This document shows, one piece after another, positions 43,116 through 51,924 of a stretch of DNA of 64,000 bases; position 1 is the first letter of the stretch, and each line of letters begins with the position of its first letter. The stretch covers positions 79,576 to 143,575 of the forward strand of contig NZ_SACJ01000009.1 of NCBI RefSeq assembly GCF_004016525.1, given 5' to 3'. Source of the DNA: Flavobacterium sufflavum. GTDB taxonomy: Bacteria; Bacteroidota; Bacteroidia; Flavobacteriales; Flavobacteriaceae. The notes under the pieces are model-generated. The model saw nothing but the letters and a program-made list of their open reading frames with translations, had not been told where the DNA came from and did no database searches. Made by a program: the position numbers and the translations under genes.

Positions 43116-43691
43116 TTATCCAAACATTAAAAATAAATAAATGTTTGTGTTTTCTCCAAGGGAATTACGTAATATGGAATAAGCTTTGCTTATATGGGCT
43201 TCAACTGATTTAATAGAAACATTCTTATACTCAGCTATTTCTATATTAGTGAGTCCTTCTTCTTTGCTTAATAAAAAGATTTCCTTACATTTAGGAGGGA
43301 GATTTTGAATTTCTCGTTTCACCAATTTTATGATACGCTCAAGAGAATGTTCTTCCTCATTTTCTACAATAGTATTAAGGGCATCAATATATTTTTTTTC
43401 CAGAGGATAAACGGTTTTTTGGCTACGATACTGATCAATAAATTCATTATAAACAGATTTATATAGAAAACTAATCATTACAAAGTCTTCTTTTAAGTTT
43501 TTTCGTTTGTTCCAGATACGCATAAATACATTCTGTACAATGTCTTCGGATAAATTATGATCGTGAGTAAAACTATAGGCATAAACACACAGCTTATGAT
43601 GATAAGTATTTACCAGATAAGTATAAGCCTTTGGTTCTCCCGTTTTTAAAGCATGAATAAGTTGGATGTTGTCAGAATAAGCCTCTAGCAT
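43116..43691 (-). CDS. ECF sigma factor of the arabinan locus
   Basis: A 191-aa sigma-70 family protein of the extracytoplasmic function type. Region 2 (about 25-95) reads AYSFTHDHNLSEDIVQNVFM and RIWNKRKNLKEDFVMISFLY. Region 4 (about 125-180) reads LPPKCKEIFLLSKEEGLTNI and EIAEYKNVSIKSVEAHISKA. Such factors are paired with FecR-like anti-sigma proteins and SusC-type receptors with an STN domain. Both partners lie just across the divergent promoter. It would direct transcription of susCD when polymer fragments bind SusC. Confidence 0.9.
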   Translation of the reverse strand: MLEAYSDNIQLIHALKTGEPKAYTYLVNTYHHKLCVYAYSFTHDHNLSEDIVQNVFMRIWNKRKNLKEDFVMISFLYKSVYNEFIDQYRSQKTVYPLEKKYIDALNTIVENEEEHSLERIIKLVKREIQNLPPKCKEIFLLSKEEGLTNIEIAEYKNVSIKSVEAHISKAYSILRNSLGENTNIYLFLMFG

Positions 43692-43800
43692 TGTGTGAAG
43701 TGGAAATAATTAGCTTAATTTTTGTGCAATGTATAAAAAAAAATATAAAAAAGTTAGGGTAGTGTAAAATTCAAACGTATTAATAGAAAATAGTATTGAG

Positions 43801-44967
43801 ATGATAAGCGCTAAGATTGAAAATATAATAGCTAAATTTTTAACAAATCAGGCTTCAGCTTCTGAGTTGAGTGAGTTAGAAATATGGATACAGGACTCAA
43901 ATAATAAAGAGTTATTTAATCTGTATGTAAAAATTAATTATGCAATCGAATATAATATGAAGGAATTTGATTCTAATAAAATAAAGAGCAAGCTATCAGA
44001 AGCATTTGCTAAAGAAAAGAAAGAAATAAAGCTTAAAAAGTTACGTAAAATCATTTACTACTCAGCAGCAGCTGTGGTTTTAGGAATAGTAACAACAACT
44101 TATTTCTACAGAACAAGTTTAGTTGATAAATCTATTGCGACACCTGTGAAAATAGTAAACAATACTATTAAAGCAGGAACTGATAAGGCAATATTAACTC
44201 TTGAAGATGGATCGGTTGTAGCGTTGGAAAAAGATAAAACTTATGAAAAAGACAATGTGACCAGCAATGGAAAAGAATTAGTTTATGATAATAATAATGC
44301 AAAATCAGGATTGGCATATAATTATTTAACAATACCAAGAGGAGGGCAATTTCAGGTGAAATTAGCTGATGGAACAAAAGTTTGGTTGAATTCGGAGTCT
44401 AAGCTAAAATTCCCGGTAGCTTTTGTAGAAGGCCAACCACGTGAAGTAGAATTAATTTATGGGGAAGCTTTTTTTGATGTATCACCAAGTACAGAACATA
44501 AAGGGGCTAAGTTTAAAGTATTAAATAAAAATCAGGAAGTAGAGGTTTTGGGAACGGAGTTTAATATAAAAGCCTATAAAGATGAAGATAAAATATATAC
44601 CACTTTAGTTGAAGGAAAAGTGACCGTGAGTGGTTTTAGTTCGAAAAAATATATAACTCCTAATCAGCAATCTATTATCAATCTTAAAAATGGAAATATA
44701 ACTATTAATCCAATTGATGCTTATAACGAAGTCTTGTGGACAAAAGGAATTTTTAGTTTTAAGAGCAAAACATTAAAAGAAATTATGACTGTTATGTCGC
44801 GATGGTATGATGTTGAAGTGGTGTTTAGAAATACAGAACTTGAAAAAGTTAAATTCAATGGAGTACTTAGCAAAAACGATAATATAAAAGAAATCCTATC
44901 AATAATTAAGAAAACTAACTTTATAAATGAATATGAGATAAAAGACCAGAAAATTATAATAAGATAA
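43801..44967 (+). CDS. FecR-like anti-sigma factor
   Basis: A 388-aa inner-membrane protein. It has a cytoplasmic N-terminus of about 80 residues (sigma-binding), one membrane segment (about 84-104), a periplasmic FecR domain (about 170-265: YNYLTIPRGGQFQVKLADGT) and a C-terminal DUF4974 domain (about 310-388: FSFKSKTLKEIMTVMSRWYD). The signal comes from the STN domain of the SusC encoded next. It is divergent from the ECF sigma gene (109 bases). Confidence 0.9.
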   Translation: MISAKIENIIAKFLTNQASASELSELEIWIQDSNNKELFNLYVKINYAIEYNMKEFDSNKIKSKLSEAFAKEKKEIKLKKLRKIIYYSAAAVVLGIVTTTYFYRTSLVDKSIATPVKIVNNTIKAGTDKAILTLEDGSVVALEKDKTYEKDNVTSNGKELVYDNNNAKSGLAYNYLTIPRGGQFQVKLADGTKVWLNSESKLKFPVAFVEGQPREVELIYGEAFFDVSPSTEHKGAKFKVLNKNQEVEVLGTEFNIKAYKDEDKIYTTLVEGKVTVSGFSSKKYITPNQQSIINLKNGNITINPIDAYNEVLWTKGIFSFKSKTLKEIMTVMSRWYDVEVVFRNTELEKVKFNGVLSKNDNIKEILSIIKKTNFINEYEIKDQKIIIR

Positions 44968-44974
44968 GAAAAAA

Positions 44975-45018
44975 AGGGGAATAAAGTAATACCTGGACAG
45001 TACGCTACTTTATCCCCT
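44975..45018 (+). promoter_or_regulatory. Hairpin between the anti-sigma gene and susC
   Basis: AGGGG-ATAAAGTA (44975-44988, one bulged A) pairs with TACTTTATCCCCT (45006-45018) around a 17-base loop. No T run follows, so it is not a standard terminator. It could be an mRNA-stability or attenuation element separating low anti-sigma from high SusC expression. Confidence 0.5.
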
Positions 45019-45060
45019 CATGAGATTATTAATTAATATTTAACCAATAAACACAAATAT

Positions 45061-48000
45061 ATGAAAATTGAATTTACTAACCATTTTTTCTTTTTTAAGA
45101 GAAAATTTTTACTAACCAGTATGAAAGCTTTTATATTACTTTTTTGTACGACTGCTTTTAGTTTTTCTTCAAGTAAAGTTTTTACGCAAAATGTAAAAAT
45201 TGTTGTAGATAAAGATAAGATTGTAACTATTGATGAGGTTTTTGACCTTTTAAGGGAGCAAACTGATTTTACATTTATCTATCAGGAAGATATGTTTAAA
45301 GATGTTCCAAAAATAAAACTTAAAAAAGGGACAATTAGTGCTGATAAGTTGCTAAATGAAAACCTAGCCAGTGAAGGTTTTAATTTTGAACTTATTGGAA
45401 AGAATAAAATTGTAATAACCAAAGTTAAACCAGAAGAAAAGGTACAACAGAAAATAAAGGTTTCAGGAATTATAAATAATTCAGATGGTGCACCCCTGCC
45501 GGGAGTGAATATTCTGGTAAAAGGTACTGCAATAGGTGTACAAACTGATTTTGATGGAAGATTCTCTATAGATGTAGCCGGGCCAAATTCAGTACTTGTA
45601 ATTTCTTATATTGGCTATGTAAATCAGGAAATTAAAGTTGGAAATCAAACTAATATTATAGTTAAACTTTTAGATGATTACGCTAAGTTGGATGAAGTTG
45701 TAGTAATTGGATACGGTACACAAAAAAAATCGGATCTTTCTGGATCTGTTGCTGTTGTAAACATGGAAAGTGCAAAAAAAACAGTTACTTATGATGTTGC
45801 CAAAATGCTACAAGGTCAAGCACCAGGTGTTACCGTACAATCTTCTGGCGAACCAGGCGGATTTGTTAATATTAAAATTAGAGGACTAAATTCTTTTAGT
45901 AACAATAACCCTCTTTTTGTAATTGACGGAATGATTGTGGATGCACCGTTTGATTTTGCTCCTGGCGATGTTGAGTCGATGCAGGTTTTGAAAGATGCGT
46001 CTTCAGCAGCTATTTATGGTGTTCGTGGTGCTAATGGGGTAGTAATTATTACTACTAAAAAAGGAAAAACAGGAAAACTGGACATTAAATATAAATCGCT
46101 TGTAGGTTTTCAAAATGTGGCTAGAACTTGGGATGTAACAGATAGAGTAGGTTATCAGACTATTACAAGTGCTGCTGAAAAAAATGCAGGATTAACAATA
46201 GCTCCGGGTAACGACCCAACTAGCAGTAGTTACATTACTAATGTTGACACAAATTGGCAGGCAGAAGCTTATAAAACAGGAGTTATTGAAAATCATTCCT
46301 TAGCCTTCAATGGAGGTGCTGAAGCTTTGGCTTACAATCTGAATATGGATTATTTCAAAAATAGTAGCTATATCAAATCTCCTCAGGATTATGAAAGATT
46401 GTCTATGAATTTGAATTTGAATGGTAAAAAAGGGAAATTCAAATACGGTACAAAAATCGGATATACTCAATCTGACAAAGAAAATTTTAATAGTTATGTT
46501 GGTGAAACTGCAATTGGAGCTTTAGTTGGAGCGGTACCTACAATGCCAGTATATGATGCGAACCGATTAGGTGGTTATGGTGGTACAACCAACTTAACAC
46601 AAAGAGCTATTTCGCTTAACGTTATTGGATTCAATAACTTAATCGAAAACAAGGGGCAAAGAAACCGTTTTATTGGAGATGTATGGGGAGAATATGAAAT
46701 TGTAAAAGGTTTAAAATATAAAATTGACGCCAGTTTTGACCGATTGGATTATGAAAACAGAAAGTACGTTCCGCAAAGTGATTTGGGATGGTATTATATT
46801 ACTACAAAAGAAGAAGCTTCTCTAGATGTTTCAACAGGAAGTACAGACAAAACATTCTTTAACAACATATTGACTTATGGATTAGAAATCAATAAACATA
46901 AATTCGATGTGTTGGCTGGTTATGTACAAGAACGCAGCGATTCATTCAATCACTGGTCAAGAGGGGTAGGTTATGATTATGGCGAAATAAGTAAACTACA
47001 ATATGCTGATGATACTAGTACGGGAGAAAGTAATGTAACTATAACTGGTAAATCATATATAAGCCGTATTAATTATTCTTATGATGACCGTTATCTGTTT
47101 CAAGCCAACTTTAGACAAGACAAATCATCTCTTTTTAGTGAAAATTTCAATTCTACTAATGCTTACTCTTTTTCAGGAGCATGGAAATTAAGCAACGAAA
47201 AATTCATTCACTTGCCGGAATGGGTAAGCAATGTCAAATTGAGAGCTAGTTATGGTAAATTAGGGAATAACACTATTGCTCCGTATTTCTTCGCTACAAC
47301 AATCAATAGTTTTGCGGGATATGATTTCAATAATGCATTGGCTCCAGGTACAACTGTTGTTGCTTCTCTAGATCCAAATGTAAAATGGGAAGATGTAAAA
47401 ACTACTGATGTAGCTGTTGAACTTGGATTATTTGACAATGATTTACAGTTTACAGCTGAGTATTTTGTGAAAAATTCGACAAATCTTTTAATTGGAGTTC
47501 CGTTGCCATACTCTACTGGTGCATTCCCGGCAAGTATTACAACAAATGCTGGTGCTATGAGAAATAAAGGTTTAGAATTCGCAGCAACTTATAACAACAA
47601 TAATCATGCATTCAAATACAGCATCTCTGCCAATTTAGGAACTTTAAAAAACGAAGTATTGCAAATTGGTATCAATGGGAATCCAATCTATGGTGCTGCT
47701 TCAAAAACAGAAGTGGGACGATCTATGGGTGAAATTTACGCATACGAAACAGATGGAATTTTTCAAAGTGCTGCCGAAATTGCTGCTGCTCCAACACAAA
47801 CTAACGCAGGAGTGGGAGACATTAAATTCAAAGATATTAATGGAGACGGAATGATTAGTGATCTTGATAGAACCTATCAAGGAAAAACAATCCCTAAATA
47901 CAGCTATGGGTTCAACTTTAGTAGTACATACAAAAATTGGGATTTCTCTATGTTTTGGCAAGGTGCTGGTGGAAACAAAGTCTTTAACAGTATCTATCGT

Positions 48001-48381
48001 AACTTAATGGCAGGACAATATGGCAATCATCATACTGATATGCTTAATTATTGGACACCAACAAATACCAATACAGATGTACCTCGACCAATCATTGGTG
48101 ATCCAAATGCCAATGGAAGAGATTCTAATAGATTTATTGAAAAAGGAGACTATATAAAATTGCAAACTATGGAAATTGGATATCAACTTCCAATACCAAC
48201 AAACAGTTTTATTCAAAAAGCAAAAGTGTTTGTAAATGGACAAAATCTATGGACAATTACTAAATACCGTGGAGGCGACCCTGATTTTAACAGCAACGAC
48301 GGATCTTTCTCAAGAGGATATGACGGAGGCTCTTTCCCAAATCCTAGAACTGTTTCTTTAGGACTTGAAGTAAATTTTTAA
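45061..48381 (+). CDS. SusC/RagA-like TonB-dependent transporter with STN domain
   Basis: An 1106-aa outer-membrane protein. Signal segment about 1-43, STN (secretin/TonB short N-terminal) domain about 45-120 (VTIDEVFDLLREQTDFTFIY), carboxypeptidase-regulatory-like domain about 135-220 (GADGAPLPGVNILVKG-type), SusC motif VIGYGTQKKSDLSGSV, plug about 225-345 and beta-barrel to the end (RTVSLGLEVNF). The STN domain contacts the FecR anti-sigma factor, so this receptor both imports oligosaccharides and signals. By context the substrate is arabinan-derived. It forms a complex with the SusD encoded 29 bases downstream. Confidence 0.94.
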   Translation: MKIEFTNHFFFFKRKFLLTSMKAFILLFCTTAFSFSSSKVFTQNVKIVVDKDKIVTIDEVFDLLREQTDFTFIYQEDMFKDVPKIKLKKGTISADKLLNENLASEGFNFELIGKNKIVITKVKPEEKVQQKIKVSGIINNSDGAPLPGVNILVKGTAIGVQTDFDGRFSIDVAGPNSVLVISYIGYVNQEIKVGNQTNIIVKLLDDYAKLDEVVVIGYGTQKKSDLSGSVAVVNMESAKKTVTYDVAKMLQGQAPGVTVQSSGEPGGFVNIKIRGLNSFSNNNPLFVIDGMIVDAPFDFAPGDVESMQVLKDASSAAIYGVRGANGVVIITTKKGKTGKLDIKYKSLVGFQNVARTWDVTDRVGYQTITSAAEKNAGLTIAPGNDPTSSSYITNVDTNWQAEAYKTGVIENHSLAFNGGAEALAYNLNMDYFKNSSYIKSPQDYERLSMNLNLNGKKGKFKYGTKIGYTQSDKENFNSYVGETAIGALVGAVPTMPVYDANRLGGYGGTTNLTQRAISLNVIGFNNLIENKGQRNRFIGDVWGEYEIVKGLKYKIDASFDRLDYENRKYVPQSDLGWYYITTKEEASLDVSTGSTDKTFFNNILTYGLEINKHKFDVLAGYVQERSDSFNHWSRGVGYDYGEISKLQYADDTSTGESNVTITGKSYISRINYSYDDRYLFQANFRQDKSSLFSENFNSTNAYSFSGAWKLSNEKFIHLPEWVSNVKLRASYGKLGNNTIAPYFFATTINSFAGYDFNNALAPGTTVVASLDPNVKWEDVKTTDVAVELGLFDNDLQFTAEYFVKNSTNLLIGVPLPYSTGAFPASITTNAGAMRNKGLEFAATYNNNNHAFKYSISANLGTLKNEVLQIGINGNPIYGAASKTEVGRSMGEIYAYETDGIFQSAAEIAAAPTQTNAGVGDIKFKDINGDGMISDLDRTYQGKTIPKYSYGFNFSSTYKNWDFSMFWQGAGGNKVFNSIYRNLMAGQYGNHHTDMLNYWTPTNTNTDVPRPIIGDPNANGRDSNRFIEKGDYIKLQTMEIGYQLPIPTNSFIQKAKVFVNGQNLWTITKYRGGDPDFNSNDGSFSRGYDGGSFPNPRTVSLGLEVNF

Positions 48382-48410
48382 AATTAGCAAACCATTAAAA
48401 ACGAATCAAA

Positions 48411-49973
48411 ATGAAATATAAAATATATAATTATTTAGCTGGTTTCTTTTCACTGCTTATCATAACAACAAGCTGTGTTAACGATGAAGATTTAATTCAA
48501 GTTGACCCAAACAATGATGCTGCAGATTCATTCTGGAAAAATGACCAAGACGCTATAGAAGGTGTAAATGCTGCCTACGGTAGTTTACTAACAGATGGTA
48601 CTTACATGAGAAGTACTCCTTTATTATTAGACTTAAAAGGAGATGATTGTAGAAGTAACAGCCCATGGGATGCGATGTACAATGTAGGTCGTTTCAATTC
48701 GAATGTATCAAATTCTGCCATTTATGGTTGGGCTTTTGAAACTTACTATCAAGGGATTTACCGCGCCAATCAAGTTTTGACCAATGTTCCGAGTATTAAT
48801 ATGACTGATGCAGCTCTTAAAAACAGAATTTTAGGTCAGGCTTATTTTTTAAGAGGATTGTACTTGTTTCACGCAGTTAACATGTTTAAGAAAGTACCGG
48901 TACCAACTGAAATCGCAGCTTTTTATCCTCAAAAAACCAACGAAGAAGGATGGGCACAAGTAATTGCCGATTTTAAAAAGGCAGCTGAATTATTACCTAC
49001 ATCTTATACTACTGTTTCAGGTTTAGATGCAGGTCAAAAAGGACGTGCTACAAAAGGAGCGGCTTTAGGATATTTAGGGAAAGCTTATTTATTTACTAAA
49101 GATTTTCCAAATGCAAAAATAGCATTTAAACAAGTAATCGATTTAGGAGTTTACTCTTTAGTATCTAATTACCGTGATAACTTTACTGACACTAACGAAA
49201 ACAATTCAGAATCACTATTTGAAGTACAATTCAGTAGATCTGCAGGCGGTGTTGATTTAGGTTGGGGTGGTGCTCCTGCTTCGGGATGGGGAAAAACATC
49301 TGCCAGGGCTATTACTTATGGGCCTAGAGCTTTTGGATGGACAGACGTACAACCTACTTGGACTTTATATAACGAATTTCAACAAGAAAAAACGACTGCA
49401 AATACAGTAGATCCACGTTTAGATGCTACAATGTTCTACAATAAACCTGGAGGAATGCAGCTTTATGGGCAAAATTTCGCTACTGTTTATTCAGGAAATT
49501 CAGCAGATTTAAATGATTTATTTTGTAGAAAATATGAAAATTCAGATGGGGCTTATGCTAACGAATTCGATTGGCGTTCTGGTATAAACGAACGTTTATT
49601 ACGTTATGCTGATATATTGTTAATGTACGCTGAATGTTTAAACGAAACAGGTGATACTCCAGGAGCTTATACTTACATTCAAATGGTTAGAACTCGTGTA
49701 GGTTTACCAAATTTAGCTATTGTAAAACCAGGGTTAACTCAAGCGACTATGAGAGACCAAATTGGTCATGAGAGATTCCTGGAGTTCCCACTGGAAGGAC
49801 ACCGTTTTGATGACATCCGCCGATGGGGTTGGTTACAAGACCCCGTGAAATTAGCATGGTTAAAATCAAGAGATGTTGAATTTAATTCCTATGCTGCAGG
49901 AAGAGAGTTTTTTCCAATCCCACAATTAGAAATGGACAATAACCCTGGAACAATTCAAAACGATGGTTATTAA
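48411..49973 (+). CDS. SusD/RagB-like surface glycan-binding lipoprotein
   Basis: A 520-aa lipoprotein (SLLIITTSC, C22) of the SusD family. The N-terminal TPR-like part reads SFWKNDQDAIEGVNAAYGSL and RGLYLFHAVNMFKKVPVPTE. The C-terminal RagB domain is at about 270-520, ending with ERLLRYADILLMYAECLNET and HRFDDIRRWGW. It lies on the cell surface as the lid of the SusC channel and binds the glycan. It is co-transcribed with susC. Confidence 0.94.
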   Translation: MKYKIYNYLAGFFSLLIITTSCVNDEDLIQVDPNNDAADSFWKNDQDAIEGVNAAYGSLLTDGTYMRSTPLLLDLKGDDCRSNSPWDAMYNVGRFNSNVSNSAIYGWAFETYYQGIYRANQVLTNVPSINMTDAALKNRILGQAYFLRGLYLFHAVNMFKKVPVPTEIAAFYPQKTNEEGWAQVIADFKKAAELLPTSYTTVSGLDAGQKGRATKGAALGYLGKAYLFTKDFPNAKIAFKQVIDLGVYSLVSNYRDNFTDTNENNSESLFEVQFSRSAGGVDLGWGGAPASGWGKTSARAITYGPRAFGWTDVQPTWTLYNEFQQEKTTANTVDPRLDATMFYNKPGGMQLYGQNFATVYSGNSADLNDLFCRKYENSDGAYANEFDWRSGINERLLRYADILLMYAECLNETGDTPGAYTYIQMVRTRVGLPNLAIVKPGLTQATMRDQIGHERFLEFPLEGHRFDDIRRWGWLQDPVKLAWLKSRDVEFNSYAAGREFFPIPQLEMDNNPGTIQNDGY

Positions 49974-50015
49974 TTTTTTTTTTAAATAGTTAGTTAATTA
50001 TGTTTTTAATATCAT

Positions 50016-50044
50016 AATGGTAAGCTTTTTACAAGCTTACCATT
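50016..50044 (+). promoter_or_regulatory. Perfect hairpin between susD and the first GH43 gene
   Basis: AATGGTAAGCTT (50016-50027), loop TTTTAC or shorter, AAGCTTACCATT (50033-50044). The 12-bp stem has no T run behind it. It may stabilise the susCD mRNA or weaken read-through into the enzyme genes. Confidence 0.5.
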
Positions 50045-50157
50045 AGGGTATTATAGTTTAAAAAGCATTTTAAAGCTTTAAAAATGACAAATGAAAATTA
50101 GAAATTACAATTCCTCCTTTCTCTGTAATAGTTTTAGAGGGAAATAAAAAGAAAAAA

Positions 50158-51774
50158 ATGAAAAACTCAAATTCCATTTTAAAAATAGCTTCTTATTTTG
50201 GGCTTTTTTTATTTGTACTTGCTGCAGTAAGTTGTTCAAAAGAAGACGCTACAGATGATGCAACAGATCCTCCAGTAGTTATACCGCCTGTTGTTACTCC
50301 TACATTTGCAGGACCTACTTATCCGGATAATTACACTTCTATAGCTTCTTGGGATAGTCGTTCGCAATGGAATTTAGCCAATGTACACGATCCTTCTGTT
50401 GAAAAATGTGGTGATTATTATTATATGTATCAAACCGATGCTTCTTATGGAAACGCACATGACGGGCACGGACATTTTATGTGCAGACGCTCCAAAGACC
50501 TTGTGAATTGGGAATTTATAGGTTCTTCAATGACCACGGCACCAGCTTGGGTAAAAGATTCCTTGAATAACAAAAGAGCCCGAATGACACCTGCATTACC
50601 AGCCATCACCAATCCTAATTATGGATATTGGGCACCATGTGTTCGTAAAGTAGGTAACAAATATCGAATGTATTACAGCATTGTAGTTGATAATCCTATA
50701 GTAGGAACTGATTTTACTTATTCATGGTCAGAAAGAGCTTTTATTGGTTTGGCTGAAACAGATGACTTAGCATCTAATGTCTGGGTTGATAAAGGAATGG
50801 TAGTTTGCTCAGAACCGGATGGGTTAAAACCTTATTCTTTTACAGGTACCAGAAATTGGGAAGATGCTTATTTCAAATTTAATGCCATTGATCCTAGTTT
50901 TATCGAAACTCCTCAAGGCGAGCAATATTTAATTTACGGTTCTTGGCATTCGGGGATTGCGGCTTTGAAACTGAATCCAACAACAGGAAAACCGGATCAA
51001 CTCAAAACCTTGAGTGATTATGGGACTCGCATTGCCAGTCGTAGCACTACTAGCCGTTGGCAAGCTTCTGAAGGACCTGAGATTATATACAATCCGGACA
51101 CTCAATATTATTATCTTTTCTTGGCTTATGATGGTCTTGACGTTCCATACAATACAAGAGTTTGTCGTTCCAGAAGCATTACAGGTCCATATTTAGGTAT
51201 CAATGGAGCCAATGTTACTACTGGAGCCGATTGTTGGCCTATGCTGACACATCCATACGCTTTCAATTCACACACAGGTTGGGTTGGATTTTCTCACTGT
51301 GCCGTGTTTCAAAACCCGGATACCAAACAATGGTTTTATTCTTCACAAGCCCGTTTACCGGTAGGTGTTCCGGGAATCAATGTTTCCAATGCTATTATGA
51401 TGGGGCATGTTCGCGCCATAAAATGGACAGAAGACGGCTGGCCTGTTGTTGATCCAGAGCGTTATGCCGCAGTTCCGACCACAACAATTACTGAAGCTTC
51501 ATTCATAGGGACTTGGGAACAAATTACAATGAACTATCAGTATGCAACCATTCAAAAATCAACTACAATATATTTGACTGCTGACAAGAAAGTAAGTGGT
51601 GGAGTTACTGGAACTTGGGCGTATGACAGCACTAACAAAACACTAACTGTAAATGGTATAAAATGCAAAGTTAGTGATGCTTGGGACTGGGAAAGAAGCA
51701 CCCGAAAAGTCACCATTTCTTATTCAGGTCTAACTTCAGATGGTAAACCGGTTTGGGGTAAAAAAGTAGATTAA
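50158..51774 (+). CDS. GH43 endo-arabinanase-like lipoprotein
   Basis: A 538-aa lipoprotein (LAAVSC, C26), probably surface-exposed. The five-bladed GH43 propeller (about 55-440) has the catalytic acids at the expected places: VHDPSVEK (base), AIDPSFIET (pKa modulator) and ASEGPEIIY (acid). The C-terminal domain (about 445-538, SFIGTWEQITMNYQYATIQK) is the extra beta-domain of long endo-1,5-alpha-L-arabinanases. It would make the first cuts in the polymer before import. The gap to susD is 184 bases and contains a hairpin. Confidence 0.87.
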   Translation: MKNSNSILKIASYFGLFLFVLAAVSCSKEDATDDATDPPVVIPPVVTPTFAGPTYPDNYTSIASWDSRSQWNLANVHDPSVEKCGDYYYMYQTDASYGNAHDGHGHFMCRRSKDLVNWEFIGSSMTTAPAWVKDSLNNKRARMTPALPAITNPNYGYWAPCVRKVGNKYRMYYSIVVDNPIVGTDFTYSWSERAFIGLAETDDLASNVWVDKGMVVCSEPDGLKPYSFTGTRNWEDAYFKFNAIDPSFIETPQGEQYLIYGSWHSGIAALKLNPTTGKPDQLKTLSDYGTRIASRSTTSRWQASEGPEIIYNPDTQYYYLFLAYDGLDVPYNTRVCRSRSITGPYLGINGANVTTGADCWPMLTHPYAFNSHTGWVGFSHCAVFQNPDTKQWFYSSQARLPVGVPGINVSNAIMMGHVRAIKWTEDGWPVVDPERYAAVPTTTITEASFIGTWEQITMNYQYATIQKSTTIYLTADKKVSGGVTGTWAYDSTNKTLTVNGIKCKVSDAWDWERSTRKVTISYSGLTSDGKPVWGKKVD

Positions 51775-51815
51775 AAACAAAGAGCCCTTTCAATTCAAGA
51801 GAGGGTTTTTGTTAA
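51774..51815 (+). terminator. Terminator after the GH43 endo-arabinanase gene
   Basis: AACAAAGAGCCCTTTC (51776-51791) pairs imperfectly with GAGAGGGTTTTTGTT (51799-51813), with a T run inside. It ends the susCD-GH43 unit, and a new promoter follows. Confidence 0.65.
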
Positions 51816-51845
51816 AAAATAAGCTGACTTTATTTGATTTATAAG

Positions 51846-51898
51846 TTTGTTTTTATGCTTTTATTTTATCTATATTTACAAATGTTAAACATACACTT
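51846..51898 (+). promoter_or_regulatory. Promoter and AraR-like site before the first GH51 gene
   Basis: TTTG (51846-51849), 21 bases, TATATTTA (51871-51878, one base off TAnnTTTG). AAATGT-TAAACAT-ACACTT (51880-51898) follows directly and would cover the transcription start. It matches the AAGTGT-N7-ACACTT palindrome of araB with one change. Confidence 0.5.
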
Positions 51899-51924
51899 AT
51901 AACCAATAAAAAAATGTAACTAGA

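Noticed and set aside
47250..48243. Minus-strand open frames inside susC
   Set aside because: These are shadows of the strong susC coding frame. No independent signals.
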